DNA of 64,000 nucleotides from Chaenocephalus aceratus (GCA_023974075.1 CM043798.1:2881527-2945526); one strand, 5' to 3'; positions 26,098 through 35,935 are shown, counted from the stretch's first letter. Notes: generated from the sequence alone by a model not told the origin. Translations and numbers: made by a program.

Positions 26098-26119
26098 TGG
26101 ATGGATGGATGGATGGATG
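26098..26119 (+). repeat. (GGAT)n Rex3 tail
   Basis: About five and a half GGAT units immediately follow the Rex3 coding end and directly abut the target duplication. Confidence 0.95.
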
Positions 26120-26545
26120 GATGTTCTTAATAAAAAAATAAGGTTTCTTTAACCTGCATTATAACAGCATTTTTAATAACAAAATGATTGGCAAACATTA
26201 GGGCATATTTAGCAGATATTCCATACTGCACTAATAACATTTATCCAGACATAGGGAAACACATTTTGTAAAATTATGCATCAATATTCAATTGTGACAC
26301 ACATTAGCTGTTGCTAATGCAGGTTTTGCGTTGCCTTCAATGTAGCCTAGAAAAGCAAAAGGCACTGGTAATTGGTACTCCCAGTTTACTGGGATGGGGT
26401 TCGATTTCCTGCGGTGTCCTGCTGGTTTCTTTGGCATGTACATTAAAGATCATATTATTTACTACTATAATAATGATAATTATCAAAGTATTACCTAATT
26501 AGTATCTCATACAACTGACACAAGCTTCCAAAAACTCTCAACACT
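26120..26545. repeat. Interspersed repeat unit, right half (copy A)
   Basis: This resumes the unit split by Rex3. AATAAGGTTTCTTTAACCTGCATTATAACAGCATTTTTAAT and GGCAAACATTAGGGCATATTTAGCAG match 26725-26825 in copy B. No coding sequence was recognised. Confidence 0.7.
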
Positions 26546-26559
26546 GTCAAGAAATATCA

Positions 26560-26900
26560 ATAACATAGGTATAAAATAGGAATAACATGCAATTCAGTTA
26601 TAAGCTATATTACAAAGTTGGGTCTTGGGTCTGCTCTTAAAAGTATGAAACTTTGTGCTGGTATAGTTGGGAGAGCACATTGGGGAGGGCGAAGTTCATT
26701 TTTATTGTGTTCAATATGTTGTTAATACAAAAATAAGGTTTGTATTTCCTGCATTACAACAGCATTTCTAATTAAAAAATGTTGTATTGGCAAACATGAG
26801 GGCATATTTAGCAGCTAATCCATACTGCACTAATACAATAGTTATCGACTTATAGGGAAATTCATTTTGGGAAGTTGTCGTGGTAGTATTTACCATAATG
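26560..26900. repeat. Interspersed repeat unit, copy B
   Basis: An uninterrupted copy of the unit whose two halves are 22770-22938 and 26120-26300. It shows what the Rex3 integration site looked like before insertion (GTTGTTAATACAAAAATAAGG). The two copies are diverged by scattered substitutions and indels, for example GAGAGCACATTGG present only here. Confidence 0.75.
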
Positions 26901-26964
26901 TGAAGTATGTGGCCATTCGGATTGTTTTCCTTTGAGATATGAGAAAACCGTGTTTCATGGCGAG

Positions 26965-27925
26965 CATTGTGTTGCCATGGCAATGGCATTTGAGGAAATC
27001 TCAAAACTGACACAGTGTCTTGAGGGCTGTAACGTTAGCACACATGTGAAGTTTGAATTTTGACCATTTACACAGGAGTTATAGCAATATTGTGCTTAAT
27101 GTTGAGGGATGCGTTGCCATGGCAACAGCTTTTGAGGAAAACTCACTATTGTCATATTGAGGTGTTGAGGGCCGGACCATTAACTGTCATCTGTCTGAAC
27201 TGTCATCTGTCTGAACGTTTTTCCATTGAGTTAGGAGAACACCGTGTTTCATGGCGAGGGATCTGTCGCCATGGCAACGGCATATGATGACATCCCCTAA
27301 TTGACATAGAGCTATTGAGGGCCGGACCATTAATGATAGTCTGTAGTCTGGTGCCATTTGGACAATTGACCATTGAATTACAACAACATTGTGTTTTATG
27401 GCGAGGGATACGTTGCCTTGGAAACGACATATGATGACATCCCATAATTGGCGTAGAGCTGTTGAGGGCCGGACCATTAGCCATCATCTGAAAACTGGTG
27501 CCGTTTGGACCATTTTCATAGGAGTAATGGCAACATCGTGTTTTTTGGCAGGGATGCGTTGCCATAACAACGGCACTTGATGAAACCCCATAATTGACAG
27601 AGCTGTTGAGGGCCGGACCATTCACAATTATCTGAAGTCTGGTGCCGTTTAGACGATTTTCCATCAATTTATGACAACACCGTGTTTCATGGTGAGGGAT
27701 ATGTCGCCATGGCAACGGCATATGATGACATCCCCTAATTGACATAAAGCTGTTGAGGGCCGGACTAATAGCCATCATCTGAAGGCTCTTGTCGTTTGGG
27801 GGATTTTCATAGGAGTAACGGCAACTTCCTGTTTTTTGGCGAGGGATTTATCGCCATGGAAACGGCATATGATGACATCCCATAATTGGTATAGAGCTGT
27901 TGAGGGCCGGACCATTAGCCATACG
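26965..27925. repeat. Satellite array, unit about 147 bp, seven monomers
   Basis: Seven diverged monomers lie head to tail. The anchor GTTGAGGGCCGGACCATTA recurs in six of them, ending near 27180, 27330, 27478, 27621, 27768 and 27914. A palindromic core GTTGCCATGGCAAC or a variant starts at 26971, 27113, 27265, 27412, 27558, 27703 and 27850, giving spacings of 142 to 152 bp. Other conserved words are GTGTTTCATGGCGAGGGAT and CATATGATGACATCCC. The array follows directly on repeat copy B. Confidence 0.9.
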
Positions 27926-27949
27926 TCACTGTAGTCGCTGTAAGCTACC

Positions 27950-28240
27950 TACTGTCATGATTTAGGCAACTTTTAATGGGCTTTTGCCTGTCGTTTTCCC
28001 TGTTTTGTGTGGGTTTTGCATGGTTATCGCTCGCATCGCGAGCGACTAAATTGATCGTAACGATATCAATTATGCAAGTTGCAGTCACGCGGGCGTAGCC
28101 TGCGTGGACTATCTGCCGTCATGATTTCCGAATCTTTTCTGTGCTTTTGCAGGTCGTTTTCCCTGTTTTGGGTGTGTTTCGCAGGTTTATCGGTCGCTAG
28201 GCGACCAATTTCAATAAGGTCTTCGCCGACCTCAGGTCTC
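27950..28240. repeat. Two diverged copies of a hairpin-bearing repeat
   Basis: Copies at about 27953-28047 and 28118-28208 share TGTCATGATTT, GCTTTTGC, GTCGTTTTCCCTGTTTTG and TGGTTTATCG words. Each ends in a short hairpin: TCGCTCGC-ATC-GCGAGCGA at 28027-28045 in the first and GGTCGC-TAG-GCGACC at 28192-28206 in the second. Further hairpins follow at 28050-28070, at 28086-28106 (nine-pair stem with one G-T), and at 28217-28232 (AGGTC/GACCT). Confidence 0.7.
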
Positions 28241-28261
28241 AAACCCTAATAATAATACATT

Positions 28262-28395
28262 ACATTTATAAAGCGCTTCTCCAGCAACTTCACTGGCTGC
28301 CTGTCGAATAATGTATAGATTATACGAGTCTGTTACTCACCTTTAAGGCTATCCACAACCTCACTCCTCTGTATCTTATCTTTACTTCATTGTGA
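28262..28395 (+). mobile_element. L2-like LINE C-terminal fragment
   Basis: The plus strand reads LQQLHWLPVE, then after one stop FKAIHNLTPLYL, the conserved C-terminus of L2 reverse transcriptase. A short TACATTTATAAAGCGCTT word on its left resembles a LINE tail on the opposite strand. Both are fragments. Confidence 0.6.
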
Positions 28396-28644
28396 CTTCG
28401 CTACATTATATATACATATATACATATATATGTATGTATAAATGCTTGTCCACAGTTGATAGATACATTCACGTACAAAATAATTAGTTTAACATTTGAT
28501 GTTATTCTCTTTGTGAATACATAAACATAATCACACACAAAACCAGTTGCATAGCAAATAGATGAAAGAAAAAAAACACAAAAAGATGAAAAAGATTGAG
28601 TTAAATCTGGAAGCAGAGGAATACTCATTGACTTCTGTTGGCCA
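28396..28644. other. AT-rich spacer, no gene
   Basis: Contains a short (TATA/CATA)n run near 28405-28440. No motif was recognised. Confidence 0.4.
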
Positions 28645-28667
28645 GGTTATATCTCTCACAGGCTCCG

Positions 28668-28849
28668 CCCTCTACTGGACTCTATGGGTACTACCCTTGA
28701 TCATATCATGCAAGCATTCATCCACTGAGACTTCTATAAATGTAGCCGGCCCCGGGGCGGGCCTACCTGAATGCGCGCGCATCTCACCGCATAAAAGGAG
28801 GCCTCGCCTCCTGACTGTCATCCCTTTCTCTTCAGCAAGCAGGAGAAAC
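28668..28849 (+). repeat. DIRS left inverted terminal repeat
   Basis: Inverted relative to 30783-30945. The left copy has an extra CCGGCCCCGGGGC-type insertion after TCTATAAATGTAG that the right copy lacks. Confidence 0.85.
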
Positions 28850-28887
28850 ACACTGAGTGAAGAGAGACGGATAGAAAAAACATAAAA

Positions 28888-29607
28888 TTGAAGAAAATGT
28901 ACTCACCTCTGCTGGAGCAACGGCTATGTCCTTCGTGTTCTGGCGTCATTGCAGGCACCGACCTCCACCGCCAGTGCATCGAGTGCCTGAGGTCTGACCA
29001 CACGGCGACCAACCTGGGCCCGCTTGCGACCTGCAGCGCCTGCCGGCTAATCCCTCGGCTCAGCTGCCGCCAGCGGCTGGTGCAGTTCGGGCACTGTTAC
29101 GTCTCGCCGGTGGAAGACCCAGAGCTCGACGTGGTGGAGATGGAGGACCACGAGGAGGTGCCCTTCGTGTTCACCATGCCAGCGGACACGGAGTGTCCCG
29201 GTGTGCCCCCCCTGGATGAAAGCCTGGCGGCCCATCTGCTTCCGCAGGCAGCTGGGTGGGCAAAGGGGAGAAGGACCCTGCCCCCATTGCCGCGTGACTG
29301 GGAAATGCTTGAGCATCTGGATAAGATGTTCAGGCTCGGAGCGCAGATGGCGGCGGCGGCCAGTGATCTTGGTGTGTTGAGTGTAAAAACGCTTGATGCA
29401 TTTCACTGTTTGGGTGAATACATCATGGCGGAGCGCGCATTCAAGGACCTCTGTAGAGAGTCGGCCCTTTCTGTTTCGACGCCCCATGGGCAGAGCTTCC
29501 CTTCGCGGGGGGTTCTGCGGCGGGAGGCTGCGCCCAGTAGTGAGCGCCTCCACCCCACAGTGGGACCTGCCGCTGGTGCTCGAGGCTCTGGTCTCAGAAC
29601 CATTTGA
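28888..29607 (+). CDS. DIRS gag-like protein (ORF1), C-terminus altered by deletion
   Basis: An open 239-codon frame starts at ATG 28888, shortly after the left inverted repeat (a second ATG follows at 28897). Near the N-terminus is a zinc-binding-like cluster: CPSC, HRQCIEC, a later His and CSACR, as in DIRS ORF1. The middle is acidic (DPELDVVEMEDHEE), followed by a Pro-rich stretch and an Ala-rich helix (LGAQMAAAASDLG). From about residue 205 the frame reads out-of-frame recombinase sequence, so the native C-terminus has been lost. The protein would package or bind the element RNA; this is inferred from position and family. Confidence 0.75.
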   Translation: MKKMYSPLLEQRLCPSCSGVIAGTDLHRQCIECLRSDHTATNLGPLATCSACRLIPRLSCRQRLVQFGHCYVSPVEDPELDVVEMEDHEEVPFVFTMPADTECPGVPPLDESLAAHLLPQAAGWAKGRRTLPPLPRDWEMLEHLDKMFRLGAQMAAAASDLGVLSVKTLDAFHCLGEYIMAERAFKDLCRESALSVSTPHGQSFPSRGVLRREAAPSSERLHPTVGPAAGARGSGLRTI

Positions 29608-30150
29608 GCCTCTGGAGCTCTCCTCCCTGAAAGCACTGTAGTGGAAGACAGCGTTGCTACTTGCTTTAACGTCAGCCAAAAGAGTGTCCGAGTTAAACGC
29701 TTTGTCGGTGCACCCGAGTTGCTTGTTGATTCGGGGTCACCAGAGCGGGGCGATACTCAGACCGAACCCCTCCTTTGTGCCCAAGAGCCTAAGGACTGCG
29801 TTCAGGTCGAGGGTTATTCAGTTCACCCCATATTGGGACCAGGGAAGCTAAATTGCACCTCCTCTGCCCGGTGCGTGCGCTAGCGTGTTATGTGGAGCGC
29901 ACGGCTGCCCTTAGACGCACTAAATAGCTGTTTGTGTGCTTCGGGGGCGGGGTGACCGGGAAAGCCCTGTCCAAGAAACGGCTGGCAGGATGGCTCTGCG
30001 AGTGCATTGCACATGCCTAGGGACAGGCGGGGAGAGCCTTCCCCACGGGGGTCCGTGCACACTCGAGCTATGGCTGTGTCAACAGCCTTATTCAACAGTG
30101 TGAGTGTGGAGGACATATGCACGGCGGCGTCTTAGTCAACGCCAGGCTCC
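29540..30150 (+). pseudogene. DIRS tyrosine recombinase remnant
   Basis: The N-terminal recombinase block (PQWDLPLVLEAL, PFEPLELSSLKAL) starts at about 29555 in a frame different from gag. After a stop, ALLLALTSAKRVSELNALSVHPS follows. Further on come LCPVRA (about 29863) and a GKALSKKRLAGWL block (about 29960) in other frames, with stops between. The His-x-x-Arg region near 30060-30130 is badly degraded. The direct join of gag to recombinase shows that the intervening reverse transcriptase and RNase H were deleted. Confidence 0.75.
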
Positions 30151-30701
30151 TTCATAAAGTGTTATCTCTTGGACAGGTCTGGCTCCTTTTCATCGTTTGT
30201 GCTTGCTGGGGAAACGCAGGACAGGTGAGGAGGGAGGGGGGCTGTGGGTCAGTGAGAATCTGACCCCCTCCCCGGGCGTAATGCGCTTATGTTTTTCCCC
30301 GGCCCCGGGGGACGTGACGCGCACTGGGCCCATAGGGGCTGGAGGACTCTACTTTAGGGCAGGAGGGGGGAGTCCTCCACGTCATAGTCCATACACACTC
30401 TTCACGTGGTGAGCATGTCTGAGTGTGGGACATGGGGCACTTGCGCTCTCCCCGTGCTCCTTAGGGACTCGGGAGAGGTGGTGCATAGTGAGCCCATACA
30501 GGGCTGATGACTCTCTCCGTTCGCCTAGGGGCAGAGGGTGGCCCTCAGCCCTGTTTTTTTCCGAGCACACCTCCGCGGGGTAAGGTTACGACCGAGGAAG
30601 AGGTGAGTGAGGCGCAGCGGCTGCTAACTAGAAAGCCAGTCAGAGACAGTGAGATGGAACAGTGTTGTTGTGGGACGATAGCGCGTGTGTACATCGGGGC
30701 T

Positions 30702-30762
30702 CCTGTGAGAGATATAACCTATGGTAACCCCTCATTATATAAACACAGGCAGAGCCCTCTAC
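30702..30762. repeat. DIRS internal complementary region
   Basis: Complementary to the extreme left end (18 of 18 bases) and, adjacent, to the extreme right end (about 33 of 40). In DIRS replication this region is thought to template joining of the two termini into a circle. Confidence 0.8.
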
Positions 30763-30782
30763 TCAGGGGCCCTGTCTCTCCT

Positions 30783-30945
30783 ATGCTGCTTGCTGAAGAG
30801 AAGTGTAGGATGACAGTCAGGAGGCGAGGCTTCCTTTTATGCGGTGAGATGCACACGCATTCAGGTAGGCCCTGAAGTCTCAGTGGATGAATGCTTGCAT
30901 GATATGATCAAGGGGAGTACCCATAGAGTCCAGTAGAGGGATCCG
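30783..30945 (-). repeat. DIRS right inverted terminal repeat
   Basis: Inverted counterpart of 28668-28849, running from GCTTGCTGAAGAGAAG to the CCATAGAGTCCAGTAGAGG block. Confidence 0.85.
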
Positions 30946-30985
30946 CCTGTGCTTATACAACAAGGGTTATCATACGTAACCCCTC

Positions 30986-31951
30986 GTTATGACTCCTGAA
31001 CATGGTATACTCTGTGGAGAGGATAACGCTATATTTCCTGCTTTGTGTAGTTGGCGCATTGACTATATTTTTGAGTGGATGTCACCAGGCCTGCTTTTTT
31101 AGCCATCAGGCCAATTTGTTTGCAGATCAGACAGTGTATAGTGAAGTTACAACAACTTCCTGTTTCCTGGCATAGAATGCAACCATGGATCAACATTTCA
31201 AAGTTGTAAATGATGCCCGTCCGGAGACTTTACTGACCATGTGGAGGTTAATCTGATCTGTATCAGTACTTACTAAATGTGTGGCACACATTCTACATAT
31301 TGGTGTGGATGTCCTCAGGCAGGAATTATAATCAAGCATGTGCAATTTAAAACAGATTTGACAGTCTTTTAATTTAACATCCGGAGTTTAGATCTCTTTC
31401 CAATATTAATCTCAATGGTTCAGTTTCCTCACAAAGTGTTTCCCATTATCTAAAATACTGATTGTGCACTCCAAAGCAAATCAAGGTATGATAATTGCTT
31501 GTTCTCCTTTTTATTTAATACCACCCAAGACTCTTTATGCAGCTCTTTGTAAATACCTCCAGAACTCCCCCTTGTCTTAAATCCTCTTTAAGAACTTGGA
31601 GGAAATGCCTGCTCTATAATAACAACGTACCTTTTGAATATTAATTCCTGCCAATGTTTTATTCGCTATTCAAAAGAATGAGTTTAAAACGTGAGACATA
31701 TTCTCTTATATTGAGAGATATTTAGCCAATAAGCGTTTATCCACGTTTTCTAGATTACTCCAAGATTGGGTTGTTAATAATGCTTGGTATCATTTTATGT
31801 GACAATGCCTCTCAGCTCCAAGGGGGCAGTCATTTCTCTCTGATTTATTCTTTGTGATGCTGCCCTTTAACCTTGACCCCCCCCTGCATTGACAACCCTG
31901 GAAAAAATTTAAAGACCACTGCAGCATTATCAGTTTCTCTGGTTTGACTAT
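30986..31951. other. No gene recognised
   Basis: About 1 kb of AT-rich sequence. Scattered short words near 31140-31200 resemble neither the LINEs nor the hATs described here. The right edge, TTATAGGTATGT at 31952-31963, is the target duplication of Rex3 copy 2. Confidence 0.35.
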
Positions 31952-31963
31952 TTATAGGTATGT

Positions 31964-33596
31964 CCATCCATCCATCTTCTCCCGCTTATCCGTGGTCGGG
32001 TCGCGGGGGTAGCAGTTCCAGCAGAGAGCCCCAAACTTTCTTTTCCCTGGCGACATCAACCAGCTCTGACTGGGGGATCCCAAGGCGCTCCCAGGCCAGC
32101 GAAGAGATATAATCCCTCCACCTGGTCCTAGGTCTACCCCTTGGTCTCTTCCCAGCTGGACGTGCCTGGAACACCTCCCTAGGGAGGCGCCCAGGTGGCA
32201 TCCTTACTAGGTGCCCGAACCACCTCAACTGGCTCCTTTCGACGCGAAGGAGGAGCGGCTCAACTCCGAGTCCCTCCCTGATGACCGAACTTCTCAACTT
32301 ATCCCTAAGGGAGACACCAGCCACCCGGCGGAGAAAACCCATCTCGGCCGCTTGTATCCGCGATCTCGTTCTTTCGGTCATGACCCATCCTTCATGACCA
32401 TAAGTGAGGGTAGGAACGAAGATGGCCCGGTAGACAGAGAGCTTTGCCTTCTGGCTCAGCTCCCTTTTCGTCACAACGGTGCGGTAAAGCGACTGCAGTA
32501 CCGCTCCCGCTGCTCCGATTCTCCGGCCCATCTCACGCTCCATTGTTCCCTCACTCGAGAACAAGACCCCGAGATACTTGAACTCCTTCACTTGGGGTAA
32601 GGACTCATTCCCTACTTGGAGTGGACAGTCCATCGGTTTCCTGCTGAGAACCATGGCCTCAGATTTGGAGGTGCTGATCCTCATCCCAGCCGCTTCACAC
32701 TCGGTTGCGAACCGATCCAGTGAGTGCTGAAGGTCGCAGACCGATGAAGCCATTAGAACCACATCATCTGCAAAAAGCAGTGGTGCAATCCTTAGTCCAC
32801 CGAACTGCAGACCCCCTCCCCCACGACTACGCCTCGAAATCCGATCCATGTATATTACAAACAGGATTGGTGACAAAGCGCAGCCCTGGCGGAGGCCAAC
32901 CCTCACCGGAAATGGGTCCGACTTCCTGCCGAGGACCCGGACACAGCTCTCGCTTTGGGAGTACAGAGATTGGATGGCCCTGAGTAGAGACCCCCTCACC
33001 CCATACTCCTGCAGCACCTCCCTCAGTAACTCCCTGGGAACCCGGTCATACGCCTTCTCCAAGTCTACACAACACATGTAGACCGGATAAGCGTACTCCC
33101 AGGCCCCCTCCAGGATCCTTGTGAGAGTAAAAAGCTGATCCGTCGTTCCACGACCAGGACGGAATCCGCATTGTTCCTCCTCAATCTGAGGTTCCACAAT
33201 CGGCCTGACCCTCCTTTCGAGTACCTTGGAGTAAACTTTCCCGGGGAGGCTGAGTAGTGTGATGCCTCTGTAATTGGCACACACCCTCTGATCCCCCTTT
33301 TTAAAAAGGGGAACCACCACCCCGGTCTGCCACTCCTTCGGTACTGTTTCCGACTTCCACGCAACGTTGATGAGACGTGTCAACCATGACAGTCCCTCAA
33401 CACCCAGAGCCTTCAGCATTTCCGGGCGGATCTCATCCACCCCCGGGGCTTTGCCACTGTGGAGTTGTTTGACGACCTCAGTGACCTCCCCCCGGGAGAT
33501 TGGTGTTGATCCCCCGTCATACTCCAGCTCTGCCTCTAACATAGAGGGCGGAGTTGTCGGGTTCAGGAGTTCCTCAAAGTGTTCCTTCCAACCGCC
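31964..33596 (-). mobile_element. Rex3 LINE copy 2, 5' truncated
   Basis: A minus-strand Rex3 flanked by a perfect 12-bp target duplication, TTATAGGTATGT, at 31952-31963 and 33597-33608. The 3' end is (CCATCCAT)n on the plus strand, i.e. the (GGAT)n tail. The 5' end is truncated within the linker before the reverse transcriptase, normal for LINE insertion. It is highly similar to copy 1, with scattered substitutions. Confidence 0.95.
31986..33542 (-). CDS. Rex3 reverse transcriptase and C-terminal domain, open frame
   Basis: An uninterrupted 518-codon frame covers the whole reverse transcriptase: GKAPGVDEIRPEML, NYRGITLLSLPGKV, CGFRPGRGTTDQLF, LEKAYDRVPRELL, QGCALSPILF, FADDVVLM. It also covers the complete C-terminal domain (GWVMTERTRSRIQAAEMGFL, RWFGHLVRMPPGR, GRPRTRWRDYI) to the stop just before the tail. 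The endonuclease is missing because of 5' truncation, so the copy cannot move by itself. The first Met is internal to the parent polyprotein. The intact frame indicates a recent insertion. Confidence 0.9.
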   Translation of the reverse strand: MLEAELEYDGGSTPISRGEVTEVVKQLHSGKAPGVDEIRPEMLKALGVEGLSWLTRLINVAWKSETVPKEWQTGVVVPLFKKGDQRVCANYRGITLLSLPGKVYSKVLERRVRPIVEPQIEEEQCGFRPGRGTTDQLFTLTRILEGAWEYAYPVYMCCVDLEKAYDRVPRELLREVLQEYGVRGSLLRAIQSLYSQSESCVRVLGRKSDPFPVRVGLRQGCALSPILFVIYMDRISRRSRGGGGLQFGGLRIAPLLFADDVVLMASSVCDLQHSLDRFATECEAAGMRISTSKSEAMVLSRKPMDCPLQVGNESLPQVKEFKYLGVLFSSEGTMEREMGRRIGAAGAVLQSLYRTVVTKRELSQKAKLSVYRAIFVPTLTYGHEGWVMTERTRSRIQAAEMGFLRRVAGVSLRDKLRSSVIREGLGVEPLLLRVERSQLRWFGHLVRMPPGRLPREVFQARPAGKRPRGRPRTRWRDYISSLAWERLGIPQSELVDVAREKKVWGSLLELLPPRPDHG

Positions 33597-33608
33597 TTAT
33601 AGGTATGT

Positions 33609-34907
33609 GTTGAATAAAATGAACATTTGTTTTATTTTATTCTATAAACTACTGACAATATTTCTCTGTGTTGCAATTCAACAGATGCTGGAATGGAATG
33701 GCTGCCATATATGTAGGTTGAGATTTAAGAACAATTTAGAGTGGTCTACATTAAAGAAACTGAAAAATAAATGTGTTTATATTTATTCTTATTGTTTGTG
33801 TTTTAATATAAGACAACAGTCAGTGATGTGATAAAATAAGAGTTGTGACATATTCTGTCACAATTACCTCTAATGCTTCTTGCTCAGGGAATGATTTGTT
33901 TACTTCAGACTCGTAATGAGCTGCATGCAATTCCACATTTGCAGCCAATTGATCTGCAGCCGTGTAGCTAGGCAGTGGTATAATCCTCTTCTCTAATTTG
34001 ACATTGATGGCTTCATTATTCATGCAAAGGGAAATTGTTCTCGTTGGCTCAAAGGTAAGATGAATTGAACGCAACTGATACGGGACGTCTAGATTTTGAA
34101 TTGCATTTAATACTGATACAGTAATAGAATGATTGAAATGTTCTCTCAGATAAAATCATTTAACATGCCACAAAGTAAAATAGCTGCATGTCATTAAAGC
34201 AGTGAAGCTCGGATGGACTGCATCTTAACCCATTAAGCTTCTACAAGCTAAAAAGTGTTTGCATCTGTGTCACTTTTTACACCAGTAAAATAATAGAATT
34301 GTGAATAAAATACACTGAATCAGGAGAATATACACTTACAAAATGTAATGGCTCAAGTGTTAAGAAATACATAACTGATATACCTTTGTTTTCATGGAAC
34401 AGTCTTTTGTTCTTCTTCTGGCACGATGTAAGATGTTGGTCCACCACTCTTCATTGGATTTTGATTTAAAAAATGTTGTGACATACCCAAGAGGCTGTTC
34501 ATGTAAAAATAAGTAATTTAATAAATACTAATACATGTACAAATAAAACTGTAGTATGGATAAAGCAGATGGACTGGATGACAGCTCTTTCTTGTCATTG
34601 ATGTGATTTAAAAACAACACAAAACAAATATAATACATCAACGTACTAATAGGTGGGATCTTTCATATAAGGAAGTATGTGTCACATTTGTTTGGTACAG
34701 TAAATAAATAGGTTTGATCCTCAGTGTCACACCATCCTCATGTCTCAGCCTTGAAGTGAGTAATCGTGATTCTGGAGATAAATGTGATTGTTGCAGCCTC
34801 TGTTGTCTCTGGTCATATTTTGTTTTATCCAGCAGCCATAAAAGCAAAAACCCTTCCCACAGAGAACACACACGCATTTCCCAAGGTGCTTTGCTTCCTG
34901 TTGTTAC
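33609..34907. other. No gene recognised
   Basis: AT-rich sequence with only short unconvincing frames. No repeat terminus was recognised. The last bases 34908-34915 (CCTTGGCC) are the target duplication of the following hAT. Confidence 0.4.
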
Positions 34908-35839
34908 CCTTGGCCCAGGGGCGGAATGGCCATTCGGAATACCGGAAGTTTTCCCGGTGGGCCGGTGCTGTGCGTGGGCCGGAGGGCTAAAAAAATATAT
35001 ATATATAAATATTTGTTATCCTACCGGCCCACATTTGTAAGTGTTCTGGCCACTCCCTGGTTGGGGTGTGGCCCACACCCCACTGGGCTGGGCCGTTTTG
35101 ATAGGCTACCTATGTTCTATCTATCAGATAGTTTCACTTTCACACATCAGGCCCGTAGCAACTGCGCAGTGAACGATCAGGAGTGAGTGACTGAGAGACC
35201 TAGCTGGCAGTTGCTTACAGATGGATAAACAAGCTCCAAAGCGTAAAGCCGTTTTTGTATAGTTTGTGTATTGTAGCGAGCCCTGGGTTCAGAGGGAGGG
35301 GCTTGCATAGGGGAGGGGGGGGGGGGTTGGCAGCGAAACGGGGTTCAGGGGGAGTGGCTGTACCCGTAGGATAGAAAAGGGGGAAGTGACGTCAGAGACT
35401 TAAAAAGTTAATCTGTTTACAGTTCTGTTTCATATGGGTGTTGAGCAGGGGCGTCGCCTGGACCTGGAAACATTCGGGGCTTAGCCCACAGTGGCGGCGC
35501 TACAGTCGAATTTTCTACTGCAGGACTCCCCACACGCACATACACAATTGCGCCATCTGGTGTCACAAACGTGTGTCTGCATTAGCTTTGTTACGGCAAT
35601 GGATTGTGGGAGATTCTCAAAGCACGTGAGGATCTCTTGAGGGTAAGGTGCCTGTATTATCTCGGTGGACAAAATGTATGTTTTTATTTTATAAGGACAA
35701 TAACGTACTGTTGTGTTTGTTTAGTTTAATGTTAATTGTTTAATGCTCACAGTCACAGCAACATGTTTTTTGTGTGATTGGCTATTTGTTTTATATGATT
35801 TATCAACGTGATCATCAATAGCTAATCTGAGCACCAGAA

Positions 35840-35935
35840 CCCAGCTCACGTGTCCTTTTATGCTGTCCATTGAAATGCAGGTATGTGAGTTTTGTACACC
35901 AGTTTATTTATGTGTAATGTTTCACATTGCTCCAC
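35840..35935. repeat. Duplicated segment in nested hAT, copy 1
   Basis: CAGCTCACGTGTCCTTTTATGCTGTCCATTGAAATGCAGGTATGTGAGTTTTGTACACCAGTTT here is found in two separated pieces at 36571-36612 and 36418-36470, which suggests a rearranged duplication inside the element. Confidence 0.6.

Larger units (their letters stand above)
22939..26119 (+). mobile_element. Rex3 LINE (RTE clade), copy 1
   Basis: The element is bounded by TTGTTAATAAAA (22927-22938) and TTCTTAATAAAA (26120-26131), a 12-bp target duplication with one mismatch. It ends in (GGAT)n, the usual Rex3 tail. It contains the sequences of both published Rex3 primers: TGGCAGACCGGGGTGGTGGT near 24755, and the reverse complement of a close match to the other near 25190. 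The 5' part has no clear promoter or full leader, so it is probably slightly 5' truncated. Confidence 0.9.
28645..30985 (+). mobile_element. DIRS retrotransposon, internally deleted
   Basis: Inverted terminal repeats pair about 28668-28849 with about 30783-30945; both include ACTCTATGGGTAC, GATCATATCATGCAAGCATTCATCCACTGAGACTTC and CGCATAAAAGGA. An internal complementary region at 30702-30762 matches both outer ends: CCTGTGAGAGATATAACC (30702-30719) is the exact complement of 28645-28662, and 30723-30762 is an imperfect complement of 30932-30971. This outer-end to internal-region match is the defining architecture of DIRS elements. The order is gag, then tyrosine recombinase; reverse transcriptase and RNase H are missing. 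At about 2.3 kb it is far shorter than a usual 5-6 kb DIRS. Confidence 0.88.

Noticed and set aside
26965..27925. CRISPR-like regular repeats
   Set aside because: The whole 147-bp monomer is repeated without unique spacers; it is a satellite.
28645..30985. Reading the DIRS element as a host zinc-finger gene
   Set aside because: The inverted terminal repeats, internal complementary region and downstream recombinase remnant show it is a retrotransposon.
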